Source of the DNA: Olavius algarvensis associated proteobacterium Delta 3
Lineage (GTDB): Bacteria > Desulfobacterota > Desulfobacteria > Desulfobacterales > CAFBRK01
Direction: 5' to 3'
DNA length: 64,000 bases
Assembly (NCBI GenBank): GCA_903231505.1
Contig: CAFBRK010000133.1
Span: 248,001-312,000 of the forward strand
Numbering within the stretch: position 1 is the stretch's first letter; each line of letters opens with the position of its first letter. Of this stretch, positions 27,889 to 38,650 are shown piece by piece. The translations under genes and the position numbers were made by a program. The notes under the pieces are model-generated. The model did no database searches. It was not told the DNA's origin and saw nothing but the letters and a program-made list of their open reading frames with translations.

Positions 27889-28200
27889 ATGGAAAATAAT
27901 ACCTACAATGGGAACCACCATGCCGATGATGGACCCGTGGTTATATGCGATGGAACGGTACCTGTTTACGCAACGATAGACGTAAACTGTAAAGGTGGTA
28001 AGACATTTACCATTTCTACCGGAACAAAGGGTGGCACCTGTGAAGTCATCACGAAAGGCGACAGCGTCACAAATGGTTTCTGCGGAGACGCAGACGCTAA
28101 ACCCAAACCGGCCTCAGCCACTGTGAACTGCCACGTTAACGGTGGTGAAGGTGCTTGTGGTAAAGTGGAGGGTTCAGGTTCTTGCAGAGTAACGCAGTGA
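27889..28200 (+). CDS. Small cysteine-rich protein of unknown function
   Basis: A 103-residue protein rich in Gly, Thr and Lys with seven cysteines spaced across its length (VICD, VNCK, GTCE, GFCG, VNCH, GACG, GSCR). There is no signal peptide or membrane segment. GGAGAAAAAAC precedes the ATG at 27889; the frame is open ten codons further up. I do not recognise the family. The neighbouring minus-strand ferritin-like gene is convergent and gives no clue. Confidence 0.55.
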   Translation: MENNTYNGNHHADDGPVVICDGTVPVYATIDVNCKGGKTFTISTGTKGGTCEVITKGDSVTNGFCGDADAKPKPASATVNCHVNGGEGACGKVEGSGSCRVTQ

Positions 28201-28407
28201 ACAGACAGCTCGGTAAGCAATACGCGGAAGTTAGAACATCGCTCTTAAACCTATAAATGATTTTTTCCTGATTCTCTAACAAATCTGTAAATTTGAAGAA
28301 CATCCTCTAATTTATTGACGGGGTGTTTTCAAGATAGGTTCCCATGCACGCGTGGGAAGATAGAAGGGCAGCGGACCGCCCATCAAAAAGACCTTTAAAA
28401 TGTCTAC

Positions 28408-28923
28408 CTATTCCATGTCAAATTCTTTGAAATCAAACCAGTACCCGGTTTTACCCAGGTAATCCAGCTCGAACTGAACCGCATCGATGTGATTGTTTTC
28501 AATTTCCAGAAACCGCTTGAACATGGCTTGGCCTTCGGCAGACAGCTCATTCGCCATTCTCTGGTAAAACTCACTGGTTTCGATTTCTGCTTTCAGTGCC
28601 TTGCTTAACATCTGCTGCTTGATGCCATGGAAATCTTTTACCGCCAGAGATTTGACCTGGTCCGCTTGCTGCTTGATAATTTTCTGGGAAGGAATTGCAG
28701 AATCAAGTCGTTCAACCGTGATCGTACCGGTCTCTTGTAACTGCTCCAGCTTGGAATTGAGGTAGTCGACATGATGCTGCTCGTCATCACTTAGCGTCTT
28801 GAAAATTCGTTTGCCGACCTCGTCATCTACGGCATCCGCCGCTTCAGAGTAAATATCACGAATCTTGATTTCAAACTCAATGGCCGTCTTGATTGCTTCT
28901 TCGATGGTCATGTTGCCCCCCAT
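28408..28923 (-). CDS. Ferritin-like diiron protein (rubrerythrin family)
   Basis: A 171-residue four-helix protein. Ligand-type motifs appear in two halves: IEFEIKIRDIYSEAAD with DDEQHHVDYL, then EIETSEFYQRMA with EIENNHIDAVQFEL, the E-x6-Y and E-x2-H pattern of rubrerythrin-like diiron sites. There is no rubredoxin domain at the C-terminus, which ends in LGKTGYWFDFKEFDME. Such proteins handle peroxide or iron in anaerobes. I use the ATG at 28923, preceded by GGTGGAG; the frame runs further upstream only through a repeat. Confidence 0.8.
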   Translation of the reverse strand: MGGNMTIEEAIKTAIEFEIKIRDIYSEAADAVDDEVGKRIFKTLSDDEQHHVDYLNSKLEQLQETGTITVERLDSAIPSQKIIKQQADQVKSLAVKDFHGIKQQMLSKALKAEIETSEFYQRMANELSAEGQAMFKRFLEIENNHIDAVQFELDYLGKTGYWFDFKEFDME

Positions 28924-29314
28924 TTTTAACTCCACCCGTTTTCCCGGTGACATTGTCTTCTGTATGACTTTCAATTTTATAAACGGACCTATAAACAAAT
29001 CTAAAGATGACGTTATCGGCCATTCTGCCACCCCCCACCGCGCCTCCCCCATCAAGGGGGAGGACGATATGGTCTCCCTCCCCTGGCGGCCCGTGGTGAG
29101 CGGAGCCGAACTAGAGGGAGCCAGGGGTAGGGGGTAAGATTGGCGCATTCCTTATTTTGGCTTGTAGACCCTTAAAATAATTATTTGCGCTACAATAATC
29201 AACTTGTATTCTGTGGTGCCGGCCTTGCATACGTTACTAGAGTGTATAAGTTTTCTGCATTAAACTCCTTTAAACCCAGAATCACATTAAACCAACATAT
29301 ATGGAGGCAGCCAA
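28924..29314. repeat. Intergenic region with GC-rich double hairpin element
   Basis: Between the divergent ferritin-like and NmrA genes. Two stems are visible: CCTCCCCC-ATCAA-GGGGGAGG at 29043-29063, and CCCCTGGC (29080-29087) pairing with GCCAGGGG (29120-29127). This looks like one of the common non-coding dispersed elements of bacterial genomes. The remaining bases carry the two promoters, which I cannot place. Confidence 0.5.
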
Positions 29315-30142
29315 ATGTTTACCATAATGGGAGCTACCGGCAACATCGGCAGCAAACTGGCAGATCGATTGTTGACGAAAGAAAAACCTGTAAGAGTAAT
29401 CGGGCGCTCGACAGACAGATTGCAAACGTTTGTGGACAGGGGCGCCGTAGCCGCTGTGGGCGATGCAGGCAATTCTGATTTTCTGGCGGATGCATTCACC
29501 GGCTCTGCGGTGGTCTTCGCCATGATTCCACCGGACTACGCCGCGCCGGACTTTCGGAAATATCAAAACGATATCGGTGGGGGCATTGCAGCGGCCATTG
29601 AAAAATCGGGTGTAACCCATGTTGTCAGCCTGAGCAGTCTCGGTGCGCACCTGCCCGACAAAACCGGACCCATTAAAGGATTATACGACCAGGAGCAGCG
29701 TCTGAATCAGCTCGACGCCGTCCACATCCTGCATCTGCGCCCCACGTTTTTTATGGAAAACACGCTGATGAACATCGATATGATCAAAAACATGGGAATC
29801 AACGGTGGACACATCCGAGGTGACGTGCCCTTTGCCATGGTTGCCACCCAAGATATCGCCCAGGTGGCCTCAGAGCGGATGCTCGAGAGGGATTTTTCCG
29901 GAAAGACCGTCCGGGAGCTGCTTGGCCCCCGGGACATCTCCATGGACGAGGTTACCCGGATCATCGGAGCCAAAATCGGCAAGCCGGACCTATCCTATGT
30001 GCACTTTTCCCGGGAAGATTACATCAACGGCCTGTCGCAGGCCGGTTTGTCGGAAGACATGGCACATCAACTGGCGGAGCTGGATGCTGCTATTAATGAC
30101 CGACTCTTAGCCAGTGTCCAGCCGCGCACGGAAGACAATTGA
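29315..30142 (+). CDS. NmrA-family NAD(P)-binding protein
   Basis: The 275-residue protein has an N-terminal dinucleotide-binding motif TIMGATGNIGSKLADRLL and follows the NmrA/HSCARG atypical short-chain dehydrogenase pattern (VVFAMIPPDYAAPDF, THVVSLSSLGAHL, HLRPTFFMEN). Members act as redox sensors or as azo- and quinone reductases; the catalytic YxxxK is not clear here. GGAGG precedes the ATG. It is a single gene with no obvious partner. Confidence 0.8.
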   Translation: MFTIMGATGNIGSKLADRLLTKEKPVRVIGRSTDRLQTFVDRGAVAAVGDAGNSDFLADAFTGSAVVFAMIPPDYAAPDFRKYQNDIGGGIAAAIEKSGVTHVVSLSSLGAHLPDKTGPIKGLYDQEQRLNQLDAVHILHLRPTFFMENTLMNIDMIKNMGINGGHIRGDVPFAMVATQDIAQVASERMLERDFSGKTVRELLGPRDISMDEVTRIIGAKIGKPDLSYVHFSREDYINGLSQAGLSEDMAHQLAELDAAINDRLLASVQPRTEDN

Positions 30143-30268
30143 ACACCGACGGATTTCGAGGAATTTGCCGGGTTCTTTGCCCAGGTCTTCAAGGCGTGAT
30201 CATTCTCCACGGGATGTCGACGCCTCGACGCGGTCGATTCCCAAGTTTATACCAATTGCCAAAAGTAT

Positions 30269-30401
30269 GTTCCGTTTCCGTAAGGCATCAGGCCGGTACA
30301 GTGACCGGCCCTACGTTTCGTAGGATTTCTTGTTATGCTAGGGCGGGCCACCGCGCCCGCCGGCAAATCCAGCAATACGTGCACAAGGTTTGGATCGGAA
30401 C
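30269..30401. repeat. REP/MITE-like element, copy B
   Basis: Shares a 27-base core (30288-30314) with copy A and the same plan: GTTCCG end, GGCCGGT hairpin, CTAC, a GGGCGGGCCACCGC unit and a CGGAAC end. The middle differs from copy A by substitutions and an insertion. It lies between the convergent NmrA and alcohol dehydrogenase genes. Confidence 0.7.
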
Positions 30402-30425
30402 GGAATTCCGGCAATCGCTATTCTG

Positions 30426-31418
30426 TCAGGGAATGAGGACAATTTTAGCCGCTGCCGTACGTCCCTCATCCAGATCCCGAAAGGCTTGCGCCCCCTCCGA
30501 CAGCGGCCGGGTTTCCACCCAGCTCAGATCGCCGAGGACCCCTGTTGCAATGGCGTGTGCGGCGGCCCGCATATCTGCCGGGGTATAGCAATAGACGCCC
30601 AACAGGGTAATTTCAAAAAGGGTGAGTTTGCGGATATCCAGTTCGCCGGCCGAGTCCATCAGGCCGATATGTACGAAAATCCCTCCGGGCTTGACGACGG
30701 CCATGGCCGTTTTTCGGGTAACCCCGCCGCCCACGGCATCGATGACCAAATCGAAACTGTCAGCAGCCAACGCCGGATCGTTTAGCGGATCGTGAACCCG
30801 GCAGCCCACATGCTTGGCCACGGAGCGGCGGCGCTCGCCGTGGGTTTCAGCCACTATTAGATCATGGCAACCGTACATGTTGAGCAACAGGGCCGCCAGC
30901 AACCCGACAGCACCGCCGCCAATGACCAGTGTGTTGAGTTCGGCAAGGGGACGGGATGATCTCATCCGGGCCAAATTCAATGCATGCAGGGCCGTGGCGG
31001 CCGGCTCGGTCAAAGAGGCCTCGACAAAGTCCATATCTGCCGGAATTTCGATCACGTTGCGTGGGGTGATGGTGACATAGTCGGCCATGGCGCCGGCCAG
31101 GCGCATGCCGATCAGTTCACGCTCGGCGCATAAGTGCGAATATCCCTGATCGCAAAAAACACAGCGGCCACAGGTCATTAACGGATTGATAACCACCGGT
31201 TTACCTTCGCGGGGTCCTGACATCACCGTGCCGGCCACTTCATGACCCAGGATAAGAGGCGGCACACGGCGCTCATCCTTGCCGTGATAGGCGTGCATGT
31301 CCGATCCGCAAATGCCCGAGGCGGCCACTTTTACCAGCACGTCGCCTTCTCCCGGTACTGGATCGGGCTCATCCCGGTAGACCGTTTCATTTGTCGCGGT
31401 GTAGACCAATGCTTTCAT
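30426..31418 (-). CDS. hpsP: Zinc-dependent alcohol dehydrogenase, HpsP-like
   Basis: Medium-chain dehydrogenase of 330 residues. Catalytic zinc ligands lie in ASGICGSDMHAYHG and GHEVAG, structural zinc cysteines in CGRCVFCDQGYSHLC, and the NAD motif in VIGGGAVGLLAALLL. Alone it would be called a sorbitol/threonine dehydrogenase type. Because it ends a gene set with HpsN- and HpsO-type dehydrogenases, a TRAP transporter and SuyAB, I infer that it oxidises one enantiomer of 2,3-dihydroxypropane-1-sulfonate. It starts at ATG 31418, 193 bp after the SDR gene, with a stem-loop between. Confidence 0.72.
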   Translation of the reverse strand: MKALVYTATNETVYRDEPDPVPGEGDVLVKVAASGICGSDMHAYHGKDERRVPPLILGHEVAGTVMSGPREGKPVVINPLMTCGRCVFCDQGYSHLCAERELIGMRLAGAMADYVTITPRNVIEIPADMDFVEASLTEPAATALHALNLARMRSSRPLAELNTLVIGGGAVGLLAALLLNMYGCHDLIVAETHGERRRSVAKHVGCRVHDPLNDPALAADSFDLVIDAVGGGVTRKTAMAVVKPGGIFVHIGLMDSAGELDIRKLTLFEITLLGVYCYTPADMRAAAHAIATGVLGDLSWVETRPLSEGAQAFRDLDEGRTAAAKIVLIP

Positions 31419-31441
31419 GATGTTCCAATCTTCTTTCGATG

Positions 31442-31500
31442 TTTTTACTTTTCGCCCTCCCTGTCCTGAGCTCGGTCGAAGGGTCAGCGAAAAGTAAAAA
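31442..31500. repeat. Inverted repeat between hpsO and hpsP
   Basis: Perfect 14-bp arms TTTTTACTTTTCGC (31442-31455) and GCGAAAAGTAAAAA (31487-31500) flank 31 bases containing CCTGAGCTCGGTCGAAGGG, a motif that is widespread as a dispersed repeat. A second pair, GGAATTCTG and CAGAATTCC, lies at about 31565-31602. They may trim or stabilise the operon mRNA. Confidence 0.6.
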
Positions 31501-31611
31501 AGACTATGATCTCAGCGCCCTCTGCGGCTCTGCGGTAAATCTTTGTCGCTAAACGAGTCGGAACGGAATTCTGAGAATCGGTATAAAACGACAGAATTCC
31601 AAGATTCGCAA

Positions 31612-33707
<2,096 letters not shown>

Positions 33708-33867
33708 CTAAATATTTGATGATGGGTATAACGTCCTCCCAAAGGAAGGTACGTGCTGAGAGAAGGTATTTCCATCATGTGGATGGATGCCTGCCGTCGT
33801 CATGAATGGACCCGAGTTGATTCGCAGCGGTCGCCCGAGGTCGGCGCCGAACTCCCGGTGGGCGGTC

Positions 33868-35022
33868 TCATCTTTCAGGGACGTAGTAGTTAACCGTGGT
33901 ATCCGCTGCTTCCTTGAACTTGTCGAATTGAGCCAATGACCCGGCCAGCTGCTTTTTTACATCGTCCCAGACGGCGAGCTGTGCGCCGATTTTCTGCCGC
34001 CACTGCGCCTTTTCATCCGGACTCAGCCGGTGCAGCTTGATGCCGGCCGCGGTCATTTGCATCTCGGCATGGGCGCGCGCCGCCGGCACCTTGGCGTGAT
34101 TCTGGCGCATGGTCATTTCGCTGGCAAAATCGATCGATGCCCGCAACGGTTGCGGCAGCCGGTTGAACCATTCCAGATTGCAGAAGTAAATCTGGGCATC
34201 CTGAACGATGTCGGCAAAGGTAATTTGAGACAGCAGATGCTTGAATCCGAACACATAAAGCGCCCCCAGGGCCGGGTCCAGGGCATCCACATGCCCCGTC
34301 CGAATCGCCACCGCCGCATTTACCCACTCCACAAGGATGGGGTTGGCATGCAACAGATGGTAGGTGCGCTGAAGCATTTTCGAATTGGGAATCCGGAATT
34401 TGATGCCGCGCATCTGATCGGGCGTCGTAATTTTTTCTTTCACCCCTTTGCCCATGGCCAGGGTACGCGGATCGATGCACGGATACCACAGCGGTTTAAA
34501 TCCCCTGGCCTCGATCTTGGGATGGATTTCGTTTTTCCAGGTGTCGGACGTCACCAGGTTGACAAACGTTTGATTCTCACTGCACCAGTAGGGAATATTG
34601 ATCAGGTCGACTTCGGGCACAAATGGTGCAAAGTTGGAAATGGAACACTGCCCGGCCTGGACCGTCGCTTTCTGCACCTTTCGCGCCAGTGCTCCGCTGG
34701 CCCCCACCTTCCCTGAGTGCGCCAGCTGCACATAAATTTTGCCGAGGCTCGCATTTTGAATATTCTCCTTAAAATCAAGCTGCATGATCGGGTAGCTTCG
34801 TGACACACCCGGGGCGTAGGCCGTGCCCAAAATCATGTGATGTTCAGCTGCCGCTTTGCGTTCTGTCTCCTTGCGGGCCACCTGGGAAGCGATTTCGTCC
34901 GATCCCAGGGCGTTTTTGGACAGCGCAACCATGGCGGCAGTGATGCCACACCCGGCGCTCAATTTTAAGAAACGTCGGCGCTCGGATGATGTCAGCCCTT
35001 TATTTTTAGTGTCTTTTTGCAT
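33868..35022 (-). CDS. TRAP transporter substrate-binding protein (DctP family), copy 1
   Basis: A 384-residue binding protein with a twin-arginine export signal: ERRRFLKLSAGCGITAAMVAL. The mature part follows the DctP fold, with ISNFAPFVPEVDLINIPYWC, DQMRGIKFRIPNSK and FASEMTMRQNHAKVPAARA. It is very similar to the product at 37025, the other binding protein of this operon. The frame is open to 35055, but ATG 35022 gives the natural signal peptide. It follows the large permease by 74 bp. I infer sulfonate binding from the cluster. Confidence 0.82.
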   Translation of the reverse strand: MQKDTKNKGLTSSERRRFLKLSAGCGITAAMVALSKNALGSDEIASQVARKETERKAAAEHHMILGTAYAPGVSRSYPIMQLDFKENIQNASLGKIYVQLAHSGKVGASGALARKVQKATVQAGQCSISNFAPFVPEVDLINIPYWCSENQTFVNLVTSDTWKNEIHPKIEARGFKPLWYPCIDPRTLAMGKGVKEKITTPDQMRGIKFRIPNSKMLQRTYHLLHANPILVEWVNAAVAIRTGHVDALDPALGALYVFGFKHLLSQITFADIVQDAQIYFCNLEWFNRLPQPLRASIDFASEMTMRQNHAKVPAARAHAEMQMTAAGIKLHRLSPDEKAQWRQKIGAQLAVWDDVKKQLAGSLAQFDKFKEAADTTVNYYVPER

Positions 35023-35096
35023 AATCCCAAATCCGTTAAACGGTTGTGGTGGCAAGGTGCCTGTTCACGGTCGAATCGGTTTTTGCTTCAACCACA

Positions 35097-36410
35097 TCAA
35101 TTGATCAACCAGAGTGAAATCGCCGGGACATAGCCGATCAGCAGCGCGATGATGAGCATGGTAAAAACGAACGGAAAAACGTATCTGGAAATGGAGATAA
35201 TCGGTGTCTGGGTAACGCCTGAAACCACGAACAGGTTGAGGCCGAGCGGTGGTGTGATGAATCCAATGCCAAGAGCGGTGACCATGAAAATACAAAAATG
35301 AATTTCGTTCATACCGATTTCCTGGGCCAGCGGGAGCAACAGGGGCGCCAGGATGACGATATTCGGCGTTGTTTCCATCACGCAGCCGGCAATCATCAAG
35401 ATGGCGACCATGATAAGAATAATCAGATACGGATTGCTCGTCAGGGACGTCATGGAGCTCACGAACGCCTGCGGCACCTGCAGGCTGGCCAGGGTTTGGG
35501 CCAGGGGCAGGCTCATGGCGATAATCGGCACGATCACACCGCTCACCTTTGCGGAGGTCTCCAGAATCTTGGGGATATCTCCGAGTTTCAGCGTCCGCTG
35601 GAAAAATCCGATAATGATCGCACTGAGGGCCGCCACGGCCGCGCTTTCCGTGGGGGTGAAGATGCCCGAGTAGATGCCGCCCAAAATGATGACGGGGATC
35701 ATCAGGGCAAAGCGCCCCGAGTATACGGTTTTCAGCCAGTACTTGAAGTTGAATCCCGCGGTGCTGTTTTCGTAACCTCTCACACGATTGACCACGGCAT
35801 TGGCCACCATGATCGACATCAAAATCAGCACGCCGGGAATGGCGGCGGCCAGAAACAGGGTGGAGGCACTGATGCCCAGCACCAGTCCGATGATGATGTA
35901 CGAAATCGATGGCGGGATTAAAATCCCGGTGCACGCGCCTGATGCCACCAGGGCGCAGGCATAGGCCTTGGGATAGCCTTTCGCCTCCAACCGGTCGATG
36001 GTGATTCTGCCGATCGCCGCGGCATCGGCGGCATCGGAGCCACTGATACAGGCAAAAAAACCGCAGCCCAGTACGGTGGACGTTCCCAATCCGGATCGAA
36101 CGGCGCCCAGGGTGGCTTCGGCCACGTCCAGCAGCTTACCGGACAGACCGGTGCGTACGAGAATGTCGCCGGTAAGGATGAACAACGGTACCGCAATCAA
36201 GGCAAATGAATCGATACCGTCGAAGAGCGCCTCGCCCAACAGTGTCGGGGGAAGGACATCCGTGAGTAACAGCATGGCAAACGAACCGATTCCAATGACG
36301 ACCCAAATTCGGACGGCCAGCAAAATCAAGACGACCATCAACAGCAAGGGAAGATAGAATCCCCAACCGAGAACGACTTCTTCTTGTTGCATTAAATACT
36401 GTTGAAGCAT
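35097..36410 (-). CDS. TRAP transporter large permease (DctM family)
   Basis: A 437-residue integral membrane protein with about a dozen hydrophobic segments. Family motifs include FDGIDSFALIAVPLFILTGDIL, GCGFFACISGSDAADAAAIGRI, IPPSISYIIIGLV and GFITPPLGLNLFVVSG. It carries the sodium-coupled transport pathway. AGGAG lies seven bases before the ATG at 36410, and the repaired end of the small permease gene is ten bases upstream. It probably imports a C3 sulfonate (HpsM-like). Confidence 0.88.
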   Translation of the reverse strand: MLQQYLMQQEEVVLGWGFYLPLLLMVVLILLAVRIWVVIGIGSFAMLLLTDVLPPTLLGEALFDGIDSFALIAVPLFILTGDILVRTGLSGKLLDVAEATLGAVRSGLGTSTVLGCGFFACISGSDAADAAAIGRITIDRLEAKGYPKAYACALVASGACTGILIPPSISYIIIGLVLGISASTLFLAAAIPGVLILMSIMVANAVVNRVRGYENSTAGFNFKYWLKTVYSGRFALMIPVIILGGIYSGIFTPTESAAVAALSAIIIGFFQRTLKLGDIPKILETSAKVSGVIVPIIAMSLPLAQTLASLQVPQAFVSSMTSLTSNPYLIILIMVAILMIAGCVMETTPNIVILAPLLLPLAQEIGMNEIHFCIFMVTALGIGFITPPLGLNLFVVSGVTQTPIISISRYVFPFVFTMLIIALLIGYVPAISLWLIN

Positions 36411-36420
36411 TTGTCGACTC

Positions 36421-36941
36421 CTAATCGAAAAGTTTTTTACCCTCGTATATCGGCCGTCCGGCCCTGAGGTCGGACACATCCCGGATGATGGACTGCACCA
36501 GCCGGACCAGCATCATGGCGAACCCGAGCGGCACGGCCGCCAAAAACCAGGCCAGACTGATGCGCAGGCCATGGTCACCGACCCGAATTTGATGGAGACC
36601 AGAACACTCTCAAGGGACCACCAGAAGGCGAGAACAGCCAGCACAATGGTCACCAGATCGCCAAAGATCATGATCATGGCCCTGCCTCGGTTGCCGACGA
36701 GCGGCAGGATCAAGTCGATACGGATGTGGGCACGCTCCTTGATTGCCGCGGATGCGCCAATCCATGAAACATAGATAAAGGCGTAGCGCGCGACCTCCTC
36801 CGCCCAGATCGAGGAGTAACTCAGTACAAACCGTCGGAACACTTCCATGAAGATGGTGATTACGATCATGGCGTACAGGGGCAGCAGTAAATACCGCTCG
36901 CCGTTGTCATCGATTTTGTGGAGGATATTGCGAAATGTCAT
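36421..36941 (-). pseudogene. TRAP transporter small permease (DctQ family) with a frameshift
   Basis: The first 119 residues are normal DctQ (four-helix membrane protein; SSIWAEEVARYAFIYVSWIGAS, KERAHIRIDLILPL). After SIKFG the frame shifts: the next frame continues GDHGLRISLAWFLAAVPLGF and runs to a stop at 36421, ten bases before dctM, ending KKLFD. A single missing C in the plus-strand CCC at 36582-36584 explains it. Restored, the product is about 173 residues. As read it stops at 36513. A homopolymer sequencing error is as likely as a real mutation. Confidence 0.83.
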
Positions 36942-37024
36942 GCGTCACATCCTTTTTTCCTGCAATTTCCGGTGGTGAAACCGGCGGCGCCCTGATCGGT
37001 ATCGGCGCCGCCGGGAGTCAACAG

Positions 37025-38188
37025 CTATGCCTCGACGTCATGCACGTACCATCGGCCCATTGTATTTGCCGCATCGAGAAACGCATCGAATTTACTTAAA
37101 GATCCGGCCAGTTCCTTTTTAAAGCTGTCCCATGCGGGCAACTGGGCGCCGGCCTTTTCCACCCACTGTTTCTTTTCACTGGCGGTGGGCACATAAAATT
37201 GCACGCCGGCTGCAGCCAGTTCCGCCATGGCAAACGCGCGTGCCGCCGGAACTTTGGCTAAATTCTGCTGCATGGTGATTTCACTGGCGAAATCGATGCC
37301 GTCCTGATGTTTCTGCGGCAAGCTTTTAAACCACTTGAGATTGCACGAATACACCTGGCTGTCGGGCACGGCGCCGTTGAAGGTCACCCAGTCCAGCACA
37401 TCCTTGAAACCGAACACGTAGAGGGCTTCAACGGATGGATCCAGGGCATCGGCCACACCCTGCTTGATGGCGGAAGAAGTCTCGCCCCAGGCCACGGGGG
37501 TCGGGTTGGCGCCCAGCAACTGATAGAACTGCGCCAGGATCTTGGATCCGGGTACGCGAAACTTGATCCCCTTCATCTGGTCCGGCGTCTTGATCGGGCC
37601 GGCGACCCCCTTGCGGGTGGCGACCACGCGCGGGTCGATGACGACATACCACAGCACCTTGAACCCTTTTTGGGCCACCTTGGCATGAACTTCTCGGCGC
37701 CAGGTGTCGGAGTTGACCAGATTGACAAATTTCTGATTTTCACCGCACCAGTAGGGGATATTGATCAAGTCCACCACGGGGGCAAACGGGGCGAAGTTGG
37801 AGATGGAATGCTGGGCGGCCTGTATCGTACCGCTTTGAACTTTTTGGGCCAGTGCCGAACCGGCACCCAGTTGGCCGCCCGGCGCCAGCTTGACATACAC
37901 CTCTCCATTGGTGCAGTTTTGAATGTTTTCTTTCATATCCAGTTGCATAATGGGATAGCTGCGCGATGCCCCGAGGATATAGGCGGTGGCGATATTCATC
38001 GTGTATTTGGCTCTCTTTCGGCGCCTCTTTTCTTCCTTGGCGACCTGAGCGCTGGCCTCTTTGGAACCCAATACGCCACTGAACAGCGCTACCGTGGCAG
38101 CCGTAAATCCAACTTTGGCCGTCAATTCCATAAAGCGCCGCCGTTCTACCATTTTCGGACCGGATTCTTTCTGTTCGTCATGTGCCAT
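37025..38188 (-). CDS. TRAP transporter substrate-binding protein (DctP family), copy 2
   Basis: A 387-residue binding protein with a twin-arginine-like signal (VERRRFMELTAKVGFTAATVALF). It shares long stretches with the product at 33868 (for example ASRSYPIMQLD, SISNFAPF, VDLINIPYWC, ALYVFGFK), so the two arose by duplication. It lies upstream of the small and large permeases; the paralogue lies downstream. A pair of binding proteins could widen specificity, for instance to both enantiomers or to sulfolactate. The family and cluster suggest an HpsK-like role. Confidence 0.84.
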   Translation of the reverse strand: MAHDEQKESGPKMVERRRFMELTAKVGFTAATVALFSGVLGSKEASAQVAKEEKRRRKRAKYTMNIATAYILGASRSYPIMQLDMKENIQNCTNGEVYVKLAPGGQLGAGSALAQKVQSGTIQAAQHSISNFAPFAPVVDLINIPYWCGENQKFVNLVNSDTWRREVHAKVAQKGFKVLWYVVIDPRVVATRKGVAGPIKTPDQMKGIKFRVPGSKILAQFYQLLGANPTPVAWGETSSAIKQGVADALDPSVEALYVFGFKDVLDWVTFNGAVPDSQVYSCNLKWFKSLPQKHQDGIDFASEITMQQNLAKVPAARAFAMAELAAAGVQFYVPTASEKKQWVEKAGAQLPAWDSFKKELAGSLSKFDAFLDAANTMGRWYVHDVEA

Positions 38189-38218
38189 TTTTTCATCTCC
38201 TCTCGTCTGAATTGAAGA

Positions 38219-38449
38219 TTATTTTTCAGCCGCTTCGTCCTTTAAAGCCGCTGCGATCAATAAGATGGAAGCCAGGGATAGCAGGAGAAACTCGGGAACA
38301 TTTCCCAAGTGTGGTAGATTCAGGCCGTATGAGATATTCGCTTTACCAACAAGCACGTTGATAAAGTATATGGCAAAAGAACCCAAACAGGCCATCAGCG
38401 CGCCTCTTCCCTTCTCGCTGTTTGTCTTGTTGTCTTGTGGTGCCACCAT
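38219..38449 (-). CDS. Small membrane protein at the head of the TRAP operon
   Basis: A 76-residue protein with two membrane segments (ALMACLGSFAIYFINVLVG, and LLLSLASILLIAAALKD) and a charged N-terminus. I do not recognise it. GGAGG lies about ten bases before the ATG. It is 30 bp upstream of the first binding-protein gene and in the same direction, so it is probably the first gene of the transporter operon and may be an accessory subunit. Confidence 0.6.
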   Translation of the reverse strand: MVAPQDNKTNSEKGRGALMACLGSFAIYFINVLVGKANISYGLNLPHLGNVPEFLLLSLASILLIAAALKDEAAEK

Positions 38450-38650
38450 GGCATTTTACCTCCGCGTTAAGCGTATCGATTTAGCGATCCCTCACAGACT
38501 TTCTTGATACGGCGTTACCGTTCTTCTCCTGCCCTACAGAGATCTTCATATCCTGTTATTCTCAGGATCCATTCCGGACCCGGCGCCACTGCCGGTGACC
38601 CGGACCGGAAGGGGTCTTTACTTTTTAAGGTGCCGTTGCGGTTCACTGAT
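38450..38650. other. Gap between suyB and the TRAP operon
   Basis: This 201-bp gap holds a GC-rich imperfect stem (about 38575-38613: CCGGACCCGG with ACCCGGACCGG-type complement). It could end the suyAB transcript or protect its end. I cannot identify a promoter for the downstream operon. Confidence 0.4.

Noticed and set aside
28924-29148. N-terminal 75-residue extension of the ferritin-like protein
   Set aside because: The extra residues come from a GC-rich hairpin repeat, and a good ribosome site lies before the ATG at 28923.
35065-35934. 289-codon minus-strand frame inside the TRAP large permease
   Set aside because: It lies in another frame of the well-supported DctM gene and reads as low-complexity His/Arg-rich sequence with no family features.
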